Source: Corynebacterium haematomassiliense
GTDB lineage: Bacteria > Actinomycetota > Actinomycetes > Mycobacteriales > Mycobacteriaceae
Direction: 5' to 3'
DNA length: 64,000 nucleotides
Assembly: GCF_013978595.1 (NCBI RefSeq)
Contig: NZ_JACDTZ010000002.1
Coordinates: 248,001 to 312,000, forward strand
Below the pieces are notes generated by a model that was not told the origin of the DNA, ran no database searches, and was given only the letters and a program-made list of their open reading frames with translations. Below are positions 8,260 through 19,105 of this stretch, piece after piece; position 1 is the first letter of the stretch; each line of letters starts with the position of its first letter. The position numbers were made by a program, and so were the translations under genes.

Positions 8260-8582
8260 TGTAGCGGAAAAATATAGCTGGGATCGAGCGTCACCCCTGT
8301 ACTTGTCGGATGCGCAGTCGTTTGGTGACGCGTAGGCAGCACCCAGAGACTACGGGAGGGGTGGCGTTTGGGGATGGAAGGCGAGACTGGGCTGATCAAC
8401 GCGGTTGTCTCGGTCGGGCACAGCGCTTCCCAGCCGGCTAACGCCGGTGGCGAGACCTTCCTCGTACCCAAGACGATCCAGGTCACCATGAACGGGCTCG
8501 CCATCGCCTGCGCAACGCCGGGGAGGTTGTCGGCTTCGACGCCTCGGAGCCGGAGAGGCGGATCCAACCTAAAACGCGCCCG
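8260..8582. other. Intergenic stretch without a supported gene
   Basis: About 320 bp between the ABC ATPase and the 101-bp repeat. No ORF here has a ribosome binding site or a recognisable product. The only structure I see is a 20-bp stretch at 8416-8435 that recurs with one mismatch at 14488-14507, on the outer side of the other 101-bp repeat. It is therefore probably debris of an earlier duplication or insertion. Confidence 0.5.
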
Positions 8583-8683
8583 AGAAGCAAGAAACAGGCA
8601 ATAAAACATTTCCGCAGGTAGGGGAGTTTGTAAAGGGGTTCTAAGCCTGTGCTGGCGCCCTTTTTCGGTTACGGAGCAAGAAA
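8583..8683 (+). repeat. 101-bp direct repeat, left copy
   Basis: It matches 14282-14382 in the same orientation, with roughly six mismatches over 101 bp. It starts AGAAGCAAGAAACAGGC and ends GGTTACGGAGCAAGAAA. The copy ends 1 bp before the stop codon of the AlbA_2-type gene, while the other copy lies 16 bp before that gene's start codon, so the pair brackets exactly one gene. Confidence 0.9.
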
Positions 8684-8684
8684 A

Positions 8685-9357
8685 CTACTCAGCCCAGAAA
8701 GGGACATAACGGCGGTTGCGTGGTCCGGCATCCGGGTCGTAGAGCCGGATGAGGCCTTTGTCTACCGTGGCGTTAATAAGTCGGGTCGCCTGGGAGGCCT
8801 GCGAATCCCTGAGTCCGAAGCGATGCCGTATTGATGCGTTAGTAATAGCGCGATTATCCAGAAACCCGAGGCACGCATGCTGGTAGACGGCTTCGATCTT
8901 TTCATCCGTAGTCATTAGGTTGAAGGGGCGGTAGGCGCTCAGTGTGACGGTGGTTGTGCCGTTTGCGCGAATGAGTGCCGGTGGAAAGTGCTCTTTTTCC
9001 AGCGACGCAACGATCTTGTCCCAGCCGCTTCCGCGTTGCTCTACGAAGTGTGCGAGGCGAAGTGCTTCGCCGAGGTGTGCATTACGAGTGGTAGAAGCCG
9101 AGTCAATAAAACGTTGAGGATCGACCAACGGTGTACCAGGATTGGTTACTTCCACGCGGTCGCTGAAAATCTCAACGGTCAAGTACTGACCGCGCTGTTC
9201 CAGATCCTGGTGCATGAGCGCATTCGCAAATACTTCGCGAAATGCCACAGTGGGCAGCAGCGGGGTTTCAATTCGGCGTCCGCTTGGATCGATAGTCTCT
9301 CCACCGGGTTTTAACGTGTTCACCAAGGTCACGATCTCGCTAAACGAGGCGGCGTAT
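8685..9357 (-). pseudogene. 3' part of IS-split AlbA_2/ATPase-type regulator
   Basis: This is the C-terminal part (about 222 codons) of the gene whose 5' part is at 13454-14265. Removing the IS21 element and one copy of the 6-bp target duplication restores a single 492-codon frame, reading EFDEGYAASFSEIVTL across the junction. The fragment contains a GHKL-like block (REVFANALMHQD, EVTNPG, RGSGWDKI) and a winged-helix-like end, typical of 'ATP-binding/transcriptional regulator' proteins with an N-terminal AlbA_2 domain. Such proteins are common in accessory regions and often linked to defence or stress. The insertion leaves it without its own start, so it is unlikely to be functional. Confidence 0.8.
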
Positions 9358-9451
9358 TGTTTAGAAGATCGAAATGGAAGCGGTGTGGTGAGTTTGTGGT
9401 AGCGCTTGAGTGGGGATCCGGTAGCGGGTCCCTGCTCAGGCGCTTTGTGTG

Positions 9452-10219
9452 TTACTGGTTAGCTTCCAGTCTCATGTTTGGTCCTTCGAGGGTGATGATT
9501 TCGGCGCCGGCGATGAGTCGGTTGAGGATGGACTCGGCGATGACGGCGTCCGGGATGGATCTGTACCAGTCTTGCGGGGTGAACTGTGAGGTCACGATTG
9601 TTGATCGGTTGCCTTCTCGTTCGGAGAGAATGTTGAAGAGCAGGTGCGCGGTGGCGGCGTCGACTGGGGTGGTGAGGAAGTCGTCGAGGACTAGCACGTC
9701 GACGTTGATCAACTCGCGGGTGAGTTTGAGCCGGGCTGGGTCGTCGAGTGGCATTACTGCGAAGTGCGCGGCGAGCATGTCGGTGCGGTAGAACCTGGCG
9801 GAGTAGTCGTTGCGGCATGCTGCGGTGATCAGTGCTTGGGCGAGGTAGGTCTTGCCGACTGAGGATTTGCCCAAGATGACAATGTTTTGGCCCAGGTGGC
9901 ACCATTGTCCGTGAGCGAGTTGGTTGACTTGTTCTGGGTTGATGGTGCGGTCAGGTGCGTAGGCGACGTCTTCGAGGCAGGCATCGGGGTTTGGCGATCG
10001 TGATGCCTTGAGCAGTTTGTTGATGCGGCGTTCGCGGCTGGCCGCGACTTCGTTGTCGAGTGCGTAGAGCACCTTTTGTGAGAAGGTCCACGTGTCGGAG
10101 GCTGGGTCGTTGGCGATGTCGATGACGCTTTTGCCGAAGGCTGTCATGCGAATCGCTGTGAAGTCCGCGAGGACGGATTCGTCGAGGAAGCGCTCTTGCG
10201 GCGGGGTCGGTGGGGTCAT
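9452..10219 (-). CDS. istB: IS21 helper ATPase IstB
   Basis: This 255-residue DnaC-like AAA+ ATPase has Walker A GKSSVGKTY (about residues 114-122) and Walker B VLVLDDF. IstB helps the IstA transposase select target DNA. The istA stop and istB start overlap (ATGA at 10216-10219), the usual IS21 coupling. It is intact and nearly identical to the copy at 34352-35119. Without an intact istA it cannot mobilise its own element, but it could act with an IstA supplied from elsewhere in the genome. Confidence 0.93.
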   Translation of the reverse strand: MTPPTPPQERFLDESVLADFTAIRMTAFGKSVIDIANDPASDTWTFSQKVLYALDNEVAASRERRINKLLKASRSPNPDACLEDVAYAPDRTINPEQVNQLAHGQWCHLGQNIVILGKSSVGKTYLAQALITAACRNDYSARFYRTDMLAAHFAVMPLDDPARLKLTRELINVDVLVLDDFLTTPVDAATAHLLFNILSEREGNRSTIVTSQFTPQDWYRSIPDAVIAESILNRLIAGAEIITLEGPNMRLEANQ

Positions 10220-11248
10220 GGCGTTGTGGTTCCTTTCTTGATGAGGTTGTCCAGGCTGAACTGTGCTGCGCCACCGAGGTAGGCGCCGCTGGTGTCGCGT
10301 GTGGCAGCGGCGGGTGCGTGGGCCCGATGCCCAGGTGTGGCCGGTGCCGGTTGGTCGAAGCCGTGTGGTCGGGTTGCGGCTTCTTTGCGTACGGCGGCCA
10401 TCATGTTTTTGACCGCGGTGTAGGACACCGCCCGGCGGGTCCCGTCGGAGGAGACCAAGCGCTTACATGCTTCTTCCAACACGAGCTTGTTGGCGTGTTT
10501 GCCCATTGACAGCACGTTCCTGCACGATTGGTACGCCTGGGCCGGGATTGCTTTCGCCGTGATCATTTCCTCGATGACGGTGCGTGTCGCCGGCCCGATC
10601 TTTTGGGCTTCGCGCAGGAAGTAATCGCTCGTCCACAGTCCCTGGGTGTGATCCATGTTCGCCGGTATGTGGTCGGCATCGGTGACATACGCCCCGCGGG
10701 TGTGGGCAAGCGTGTGGGTTGTAACGGCACGGCCACCATCGAAGACCGTGAGCACTTGCCCGGTGATGCGCACATCGACAGTGCGGCCAACGAGCTGGTG
10801 CGGCACGGAGTACCGCACGCTAGCTACGGTGATGTGGAAATCTGGGGCGACCTTGGCGCGTTTCCACTCGGTGCGCTGCCACGGGGTATCGGGAAGCGCT
10901 GTCAACAGGTGCCTTTCATGCGCATCGAAAATGTCTTTGCGGCTTGACTGCTGGTGACGAAACGGTACCGCCTGGTTGATCTGGTCAACCAGCTGCTGAA
11001 TTCGCGAGTTGAGTTCGTCAAGGTCGACGCACTGGTGGCCATCGAGTGCGTGGATGACCTTGTGGGTGACGATCTTGACTGCGGCTTCGACATTCGCTTT
11101 GTCTTTCGGCCGTTTCGCCCTCGTGGGCAGTGCTGCGGTGTTGTAATGCTCCAAAAACTGCTCGTAGGTGTCGTTGACCTTGCGGTTTCGATCCGCCGCG
11201 CTGATCGCGTTCGACGCAGTCGAGGCATTATCCGGCACCACAACCTCA
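10216..11248 (-). pseudogene. istA: istA 3' part (interrupted transposase), copy A
   Basis: These are the C-terminal 344 or so codons of the IS21 IstA transposase. They start where the nested IS256 element ends (target duplication CAACCTCA at 11241-11248) and run to the istB overlap. This part contains the end of the rve integrase core (block KDKANVEAAVKIV, with the likely catalytic Glu) and the C-terminal beta-barrel region. The 5' part is at 12690-13308. Joined without the insertion, the gene is one frame of 547 residues, so the only defect visible here is the insertion. Confidence 0.9.
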
Positions 11249-12689
11249 GAGGGTGTCCGATTCTTTGTGTGCGGGGGTTTGGTTTACAAGTAGTCCGCGA
11301 ATCGGTCGGGGTAAGCCACGGCTAGTTGGTTGATGGCTTGTTTCCACCCGGTGGCTTTCGCTCCTTCAATATAGCCGTTGCACTCAACGTCGCGCTTCGC
11401 TTTCTTGGCTCGCTGCGCAGCGCGCTTGTCTTCGATGTTGCAGATCATCAACCAAAGCGTCTTCAGCGCCGCGGTATCGTTCGGGAATTGCCCGCGGTTA
11501 CGGGTAGCTTTCCGCAGTTCAGCATTCAGCGACTCGATCGAATTCGTGGTGTAGAGCACCCGGCGTGCCGCCGGCGGAAACTGTAAAAACGGCACGAACC
11601 GCTCCCAAGCGTCGCGCCAAACTTTGACCGACTGCGGGTATTTCCGGCCCAGTTCACTGGCCTCGAACGCATCCAAGCTGGCACGGGCGGTGTCCTCGTT
11701 TGTGGCCGTGTAGACCTCACGCAGCGCCCGGGAGACACCTTTGCGGTCCTGATACGACACCCACCGGTTCGCAGCCCGAATCAGGTGCACGATACAGGTC
11801 TGCACCATGGAATTCGGCCAGGTGGCTTCCACGGCTTCCGGCAAGCCTTTGAGCCCGTCGCAGCAGACAATGAACACGTCCTGGACACCGCGGTTGGCCA
11901 GATCCGCGCACACCGATGCCCAGAATGCGGCACCTTCATTTTCAGCGATCCACAATCCCAGGATGTGCTTGATGCCGTCCATGTCGACACCAACCGCCAT
12001 ATAGCAGGACTTGTTGACCACGCGGTGCCCGTCACGGATCTTGACGCGTAGCGCGTCGAGGAAGATCACCGGGTAAAACTCGTCGAGCTGACGGTTTTGC
12101 CAGATCATGACCTCGTCTAACACCGCATCGGTAATGGTGCTGATCGTATCCGGACTCATATCCACCCCGAGCGTGGTCACGAGGTGATGCTGGATATCGC
12201 GCACTGTCATCCCGCCGGCGTATAGCGAGACGATCATGTCGTCGAGTTCTGTGAGCCGGCGTGCACCCTTGGGCACCATCCGGGGAGTAAACGTGCCGGC
12301 ACGATCCCTGGGCACGGTCACGTCCAACGCGCCGTAGCCAGAATTGACGGTCTTGGTGTACGACCCATTGCGGTGATTGTTGCCCTGTGCGGATTCGACT
12401 TGGGCTTTCGTCTTGCGGTCAGAATGGCTATAGCCCAAATGCGCATCCATCTCCGCCTGCAGACCAGCGTTGATCGATGCCTGCAGCAGGCCTTTGACCA
12501 GCTCGCTTGCATCATCAGCGGAAGCCGACAGCTCGCTGATCAAGCTGGCGAGCTCAGGATTTTCCATCAGCTTCTCGCTGATCTCATTGACCTTTGCCGG
12601 GTCATGGTTTTTCTTCGGTGACACCGTAGTCATTATCGGTGAAACTCCTTCTAGATCAGAGCCTCACACACAAACTTCCTGACACCCTC
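11249..12689 (-). mobile_element. IS256-family element, copy A
   Basis: This 1441-bp element has terminal inverted repeats (left GAGGGTGTCCGATTCTTTGTG, right end complementary to GAGGGTGTCAGGAAGTTTGTG) and an 8-bp target duplication CAACCTCA (11241-11248 and 12690-12697). It carries one transposase gene on the minus strand. Ends and length equal those of 35809-37249, but the target site within istA differs, so the two insertions were separate events. Confidence 0.93.
11284..12633 (-). CDS. IS256-family (mutator type) transposase
   Basis: This 449-residue mutator-type transposase has the DDE residues in their family contexts: VIFLDALRVKIRD (first Asp), VFIVCCDGLKGLPEA (second Asp) and RRVLYTTNSIESLNAELRK (Glu in NSIESLN). 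The length is full for IS256 transposases and no frameshift is seen, so it is probably active. The ATG follows a Shine-Dalgarno (AAGGAG on the minus strand). It is nearly identical to the copy at 35844-37193. Confidence 0.95.
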   Translation of the reverse strand: MTTVSPKKNHDPAKVNEISEKLMENPELASLISELSASADDASELVKGLLQASINAGLQAEMDAHLGYSHSDRKTKAQVESAQGNNHRNGSYTKTVNSGYGALDVTVPRDRAGTFTPRMVPKGARRLTELDDMIVSLYAGGMTVRDIQHHLVTTLGVDMSPDTISTITDAVLDEVMIWQNRQLDEFYPVIFLDALRVKIRDGHRVVNKSCYMAVGVDMDGIKHILGLWIAENEGAAFWASVCADLANRGVQDVFIVCCDGLKGLPEAVEATWPNSMVQTCIVHLIRAANRWVSYQDRKGVSRALREVYTATNEDTARASLDAFEASELGRKYPQSVKVWRDAWERFVPFLQFPPAARRVLYTTNSIESLNAELRKATRNRGQFPNDTAALKTLWLMICNIEDKRAAQRAKKAKRDVECNGYIEGAKATGWKQAINQLAVAYPDRFADYL

Positions 12690-13308
12690 CAACCTCAGGC
12701 ACGCCCCCGAAGTAGGCGAACGCGTGGTGGTGGGCATCAAGCCAGGAATGCTGGCGCTCATCCGGACATGCGAGGGCAAAAATCATCCCTGAATACGGCA
12801 TTGAGGCGACAAACACGCTGACCTTCACCCCCGGTGCGCCATAAGGGTCGAACAGGCGCATCTTGGTGCCTGCCCAATCCACCTGCATGGTGTGCCCCGG
12901 TGTGTGGGTGATGCGTGCGGTCAAACCGGCCGCATCGACATGAGACGCCACCAACTGGCGAAACCGGTCGTAGCTGTAATGGAGCTGGCCGGGTAAAGCA
13001 GGTGTGGTGGTGTAGCGCGCCCACAGCACTTGCAGTGTCTGCTTGTTACGCCCCGTGCGGGCTTTGACCACCGCATCAAAATCGATAGGGACGAACTCGC
13101 CCTGGCCGGTACTGCGCCCATCTACGAATAACTCGTCGAGCTCATCATCCGTCAACGCCAAAACCTGGTCGACGGTGCGAATCCCAAGGGATCGAAGCAC
13201 CTGATTCGACCGGGAAATCGTGCGGTGCGAGCACCCGAGCTGTTGTTCAATCTGGCGGTACGAACGCTGCTGCACAAGCAGCTTCATCACCGCCCGGTAA
13301 TCCGTCAT
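12690..13308 (-). pseudogene. istA: istA 5' part (interrupted transposase), copy A
   Basis: These are the N-terminal 206 or so codons of IstA. There is an HTH near residues 15-40 (QRSYRQIEQQLGCSHRTIS) and the start of the rve core with its first Asp in MQVDWAGTKMRL and a second candidate in CPDERQHSWLDAH. The frame is broken by the IS256 element after GGVPEV. The reading frame then runs into IS256 end sequence and stops, giving a truncated protein that lacks the catalytic Glu. Confidence 0.9.
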
Positions 13309-13453
13309 CAGCGGACTCCTTCCGGTAACCGGCTACACCCCTGTGGCGCAACCACCCGAAAGCATCACCCGCCACCGCCAACCCCGCTACCGGAAACCCA
13401 CTGAACCGCTACCCGAAAGTCACCACACCGCTACCAACTAGCCGGTCGCAACA

Positions 13454-14265
13454 GCGTATCCCTCGTCAAACTCCCATTCTCGTTGGAGTTGCGTCCGCGA
13501 TGTGTCACCGAAGTGCATCACGCGAGGGGCTAAGCCGGCGAGGTGTGGGAAGGATTTGAGTGAGCGCGCGTACATCAGAGCAGACCAAGCAGGAATACAC
13601 CAGCCCAATTCGTGGGAGTATGTAATCGCCTCCGCTGCTCGCATTGTGTCGATGAGGGCGCCACCAACATTGCGTGGCAGTTCGGGCCGGTTGATAAAGA
13701 AAGCGTCGGAGGAGAGAAGGGAGGTGATCTCTTCGGGTTCGAGGCCTTCCGCGGCGTTGCTGGTTTCAAACTCGAACTGGTTGAGTTTCCTCCACAACTC
13801 GCGTTCACGATCTGGAAAGTCCATTAAGTTTTTTGTGTAGCTGCCCTGTCGGAAGTAACGGGTCCCATCGTAGGCATAAGGGGCCGAAAGGGCAGCCGGA
13901 ATCCGGAGGAGTACGACGGTTCTATTTTCGATTGTGACCGATTCGAAGGAGATCGTCGGCGTGGGGGAGACTACACGCTGCAACCAAGGGAATAGGTCTT
14001 CGTTGCCTTTGCCTTTCGTTATCTCCCATTGGAACGAAGTGCCTACGATTTCATGCGTATCACTTACACCCCAGATCAGGTAACCTGCTGGTTCATCATG
14101 AAGACGAGCTGAGTTGCCTAAAGCGCACACATACCTGGCAATTTCCGGGCCGGTCGTGGTGCTGTTTTCCTTAAACTCCAGCCAAGGGAGCTCCGCAGGC
14201 AAATCGAGGAATCGCTGGATTTTAGCGATGAGTTGAGGCTCCGGGGTGGAATTAAGTGGTGACAT
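13454..14265 (-). pseudogene. 5' part of IS-split AlbA_2/ATPase-type regulator
   Basis: This N-terminal part (about 270 codons) of the gene continues at 8685-9357. The region around residues 20-140 has the AlbA_2 (divergent 'AAA_4') pattern: LPWLEFKENST, GNSARLHDEPAGYLIWGVSD, the INRTVVLLRIP-like strand (here ENRTVVLLRIP) and RYFRQGSYTKNL. The truncated frame reads a few codons into the IS21 end and stops (VATG). It may still yield a 275-residue protein with an intact N-terminal domain. The start codon is 16 bp from the right 101-bp repeat, which would therefore hold its promoter. Confidence 0.8.
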
Positions 14266-14281
14266 GCCTCAAGTATCCCCC

Positions 14282-14382
14282 AGAAGCAAGAAACAGGCAA
14301 GAAAACGATTCCGCAGGTAAGGGAGTTTTTAAAGGGGTTCTAGGCCTGTGCTGGCGCCCTTTTTCGGTTACGGAGCAAGAAA
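14282..14382 (+). repeat. 101-bp direct repeat, right copy
   Basis: This is the second copy of the repeat at 8583-8683, same orientation, about 94% identical by eye. It lies immediately upstream of the AlbA_2-type gene (transcribed leftwards). A 20-bp satellite at 14488-14507 (GGGCACAGCGCTGCCCAGCC), just outside this copy, corresponds to 8416-8435 outside the left copy. Confidence 0.9.
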
Positions 14383-14516
14383 GAGTGTGAATGTACGGGG
14401 CCAGAAAGAATCGTGCTTCTGATCTGATGTAGGTGGTCTAGTTCCTCGGGTAAGCGTTTGCGGTAAATGGGGCGGAGGTACTGGGCTGGGCACAGCGCTG
14501 CCCAGCCTGACCAAAC

Positions 14517-14569
14517 AAAAAACGGCCGGTGCCGGGGCGCGAAACCCCGACACTGGCCGGCCGTTTTTT
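14517..14569 (-). terminator. Intrinsic terminator of icd
   Basis: This is a long GC-rich hairpin: AACGGCCGGTG pairs with its near-complement CACTGGCCGGCCGTT, with an inner CGGGG/CCCCG stem. It is flanked by A6 on the left and T6 on the right, so it can stop transcription from either side. It starts about 12 nt after the icd stop codon. Confidence 0.9.
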
Positions 14570-14580
14570 AGATCAGCGAG

Positions 14581-16767
<2,187 letters not shown>

Positions 16768-16827
16768 AATGCTCCTTTGATTTAACGTGTCTGACTTCAG
16801 CCAACCAGACTACTAGGGTCATCACAC

Positions 16828-17742
16828 ATGAGTCTCACAATTGCGTCGGTCAACGTCAACGGCATCCGCGCCGCCACCAAAATCCGCAACGAAAACAACC
16901 CGGGCATGCTGGCCTGGCTCGATGAAACCCCGGCGGATGTGGTGCTTATGCAGGAGGTTCGCGCCACTGCCGAGCAGGCGCGCGCGGCGTTGGCGCCCGC
17001 GCTGGAAAAGGGGTGGCACCTCGCCGTCGCCCCCGCGGAGACCCCCGGCGCGAAAGGGCGCGCGGGTGTGGGGATCCTGTCGCGCACCCCGCTTGACGAC
17101 GTCACCTTCGGCATCCCCAGTTTCGAAGATGCCGGACGTTTCATCGCGGCCACACTTTCCGACGGCACCCGCGTCGGCTCGTTGTACCTGCCGTCGGGTT
17201 CCGCCGACACGCCAAAGCAGGACGAGAAGTACCGCTTCCTCGACGAGTTCGAGCCGCTGCTGGAGCAGTGGGCGGGTGAGTACCCGGGCATGGTCATCGG
17301 CGGCGATTGGAACATCTGCCACCGCCGCGAGGACCTGAAGAATTGGAAGACCAACCGCAAGAAGTCGGGCTTTTTGCCGCACGAGCGCGCGTTCATGGAC
17401 GCGGTGTTCGGCTGCTTCCCGGACGAGGAGGCCCAGGACTTAGACGTCAAGGCAGACGCTGTGTGGGCGGGCGCTGTGGAGTACGTGTCCAAGGGCCGTC
17501 GAGAAGCGAATGGCTCCCCGAAGTGGTTCGACGTGGCGCGCAGGCTGCACCCGGAGGACGCGCCGTACACCTGGTGGACGTTCCGCGGGCAGGCCTTCAA
17601 CAACGACGCGGGGTGGCGCATCGACGTGCAGGCTGCGACCGCGAACATGCTCGAGCGCGCCGAGCGGACCTGGGTGGACAAGGCGCCGACGGTGGAGCAG
17701 CGGTGGTCCGACCACTCGCCACTTTTGGTTGAATACCGCTAA
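16828..17742 (+). CDS. xthA: Exodeoxyribonuclease III / AP endonuclease
   Basis: This 304-residue exonuclease-endonuclease-phosphatase family protein carries NVNGIRA (9-15), catalytic E43 in LMQEVRA, D160-W-N162 in GGDWNICH, WWTFRG and SDH (294-296). It cuts DNA 5' of abasic sites and removes 3' blocks during base-excision repair. It is divergent from icd with a 60-bp gap. TAGGGT ends 8 nt before the ATG and no Shine-Dalgarno is visible, so the mRNA may be leaderless. An insert after the WNICH block (about 190-215) looks slightly longer than in the E. coli enzyme. Confidence 0.93.
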   Translation: MSLTIASVNVNGIRAATKIRNENNPGMLAWLDETPADVVLMQEVRATAEQARAALAPALEKGWHLAVAPAETPGAKGRAGVGILSRTPLDDVTFGIPSFEDAGRFIAATLSDGTRVGSLYLPSGSADTPKQDEKYRFLDEFEPLLEQWAGEYPGMVIGGDWNICHRREDLKNWKTNRKKSGFLPHERAFMDAVFGCFPDEEAQDLDVKADAVWAGAVEYVSKGRREANGSPKWFDVARRLHPEDAPYTWWTFRGQAFNNDAGWRIDVQAATANMLERAERTWVDKAPTVEQRWSDHSPLLVEYR

Positions 17743-17746
17743 ATGC

Positions 17747-17774
17747 TGAACACCGTTCAAGGACGGGCTACACT
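17747..17774 (+). promoter_or_regulatory. bioB promoter with BioQ-like operator
   Basis: TGAACACCGTTCA (17747-17759) is a perfect inverted repeat of TGAAC with a 3-bp spacer. This is the form of the BioQ operator (TGAAC-N3-GTTAC/GTTCA) known from corynebacterial and mycobacterial biotin genes. A -10-like TACACT follows at 17769-17774, so the operator overlaps the -35 region, as expected for repression. bioB starts 43 nt downstream of the -10. The bioQ gene is not in the window. Confidence 0.7.
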
Positions 17775-17817
17775 GACACCTACTTGTGACGTGAACCACC
17801 AAGAACGGAGTCCAGTA

Positions 17818-18879
17818 ATGACTGACATCCTTGACATCGCACGCGAAAAGGCCCTGGAAAACGGCGAGGGCCTGAACCAGGAGGAGCTCGTCCAGATCCT
17901 CAACATCGAAGACGAGCGCTTGCCGGAACTGCTCGACCTGGCGCACCAGGTGCGCATCAAGCACTGCGGCGTGGACGTCTCCCTCGAGGGCATCATTTCC
18001 CTGAAGACGGGCGGCTGCCCCGAGGACTGCCACTTCTGCTCACAGTCCGGCCTGTTCGAATCCCCGGTGCGCGCCGTGACCCTGGACATCAACGAGCTGG
18101 TGGAGGCCGCCAAGCAGTCCGAGAAGATGGGCGCAAGCGAGTTTTGCATCGTCGCCGCCGTCAAGGGCCCGACCCAGCAGCTGCTCGACCAAGTCGCCGA
18201 GGCCGTCACCGCCATCCAGGACGAGGTGGACATCTCCATCTCGGCCTCCCTGGGCATCCTCACCCGCGACCAGGCCCGTCAGCTGGCCAAGATGGGCGTG
18301 TCCCGCTACAACCACAACTTCGAAACCGCAGAGTCGTTCTTCCCCAACGTGGTCACCACCCACACCTGGCAGGAGCGCAAGGACACCCTGGAAAACGTGC
18401 TGGCAGAGGGCATGGAAACCTGCTGCGGCGGCATCATCGGCCTGGGCGAGACCATCGAACAGCGCGCCGAGTTCGCCGTGCAGCTCGCGGAAATCCAGCC
18501 GCACGAGGTGCCGATGAACTTCCTCGACCCGCGCCCGGGCACCCCGTTCGCGGACCGCCCGCTGGTCCCGCAGGGCGAGGCGCTGCGCGCCGTCGCCGCA
18601 TTCCGCCTGGCCATGCCGTCCACCCAGCTGCGCTTCGCGGGTGGCACGGAGCTCGCGCTTGGCGACGACGGCACCGAAGCCGGCCTCATGGGCGGCGCCA
18701 ACGCCATCATCGGCGGCAACTACCTGACCACCTTCGGCCGCCCGATGGAGAAGGACCGCGACGCCGTGGACCGCGTGATGGAAGGCGCGACCCCGGGCGT
18801 GAACCTGGGCATCACCCCGGTGGGCGAGAAGGTCAACTCCGGCCACGGCGTGCTCTACGACACCATCAAGTCGCTGTAA
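17818..18879 (+). CDS. bioB: Biotin synthase
   Basis: This radical-SAM enzyme inserts sulfur into dethiobiotin to make biotin. It has 353 residues with the [4Fe-4S] cysteines C67, C71 and C74 ([14 protein letters not shown]), the downstream FCIVAA and YNHNFETA blocks, and GLGET. The frame is open upstream, but the ATG at 17818 fits family length and follows the BioQ-like operator and promoter. It is followed 22 nt later by bsaP, almost certainly in the same transcript. The product feeds the three biotin-dependent carboxylases encoded in this window. Confidence 0.97.
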   Translation: MTDILDIAREKALENGEGLNQEELVQILNIEDERLPELLDLAHQVRIKHCGVDVSLEGIISLKTGGCPEDCHFCSQSGLFESPVRAVTLDINELVEAAKQSEKMGASEFCIVAAVKGPTQQLLDQVAEAVTAIQDEVDISISASLGILTRDQARQLAKMGVSRYNHNFETAESFFPNVVTTHTWQERKDTLENVLAEGMETCCGGIIGLGETIEQRAEFAVQLAEIQPHEVPMNFLDPRPGTPFADRPLVPQGEALRAVAAFRLAMPSTQLRFAGGTELALGDDGTEAGLMGGANAIIGGNYLTTFGRPMEKDRDAVDRVMEGATPGVNLGITPVGEKVNSGHGVLYDTIKSL

Positions 18880-18901
18880 TCTTCGCTAGGTTTTTCCGCG
18901 C

Positions 18902-19105
18902 ATGAAGATTCCCGACAACACCGATCTCGCCGACGCCGTTTTGTCCGGCGAGATCGCCTGGCCGCTCGACCCGGCCCGCCCCTACGATGCCCCGCGCATC
19001 TGCCCGCTGTGTGAGCGCCGCATGGTAGTGAAAATCAGCCCGATGGCGTGGGAGGCTGCTTGCTCCCGCCATGGCCTGCTGCGGTCTGAGTGGTTGGAGC
19101 GTTAG
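18902..19105 (+). CDS. bsaP: Biotin synthase auxiliary protein BsaP
   Basis: This 67-residue protein has a C-x2-C...C-x2-H pattern: C34 and C37 in CPLCERRM, C54 and H57 in CSRHG, a likely metal or Fe-S site. It sits just downstream of bioB, and this arrangement defines the actinobacterial biotin synthase auxiliary protein family, shown in mycobacteria to be needed for BioB activity. The core CPLCxRRMVVKxxPxxW is the family signature. I infer that it helps maintain the BioB iron-sulfur centre. Its stop overlaps the convergent membrane-protein gene by 4 bp. Confidence 0.85.
   Translation: MKIPDNTDLADAVLSGEIAWPLDPARPYDAPRICPLCERRMVVKISPMAWEAACSRHGLLRSEWLER

Larger units (their letters stand above)
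9358..13453 (-). mobile_element. IS21-family element, copy A (carries a nested IS256-type element)
   Basis: The element runs from TGTTTAGAAG (9358) to TCGCAACA (13453), with the TG...CA ends typical of IS21. It is flanked by a 6-bp duplication GCGTAT (9352-9357 and 13454-13459). Both ends carry long imperfect inverted repeats with the reiterated word GGTAGCG, as expected for multiple transposase-binding sites. It encodes istA and istB on the minus strand. The element is 4096 bp; without the nested IS256 (1441 bp) and its 8-bp duplication it is 2647 bp, a usual IS21 size. It interrupts the AlbA_2-type gene. Confidence 0.93.

Noticed and set aside
8368..8604. 78-aa plus-strand ORF before the left 101-bp repeat
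   Set aside because: No RBS, and the C-terminal part comes from the repeat itself.
8181..8609. 142-aa minus-strand ORF between the ABC ATPase and the 101-bp repeat
   Set aside because: Low-complexity composition, overlaps the end of the ATPase gene, no RBS, no recognisable motif.
14488..14507. Short palindrome CTGGGCA...TGCCCAG as a terminator
   Set aside because: No T-tract follows and the strong terminator lies just beside it; recorded as a repeat satellite instead.
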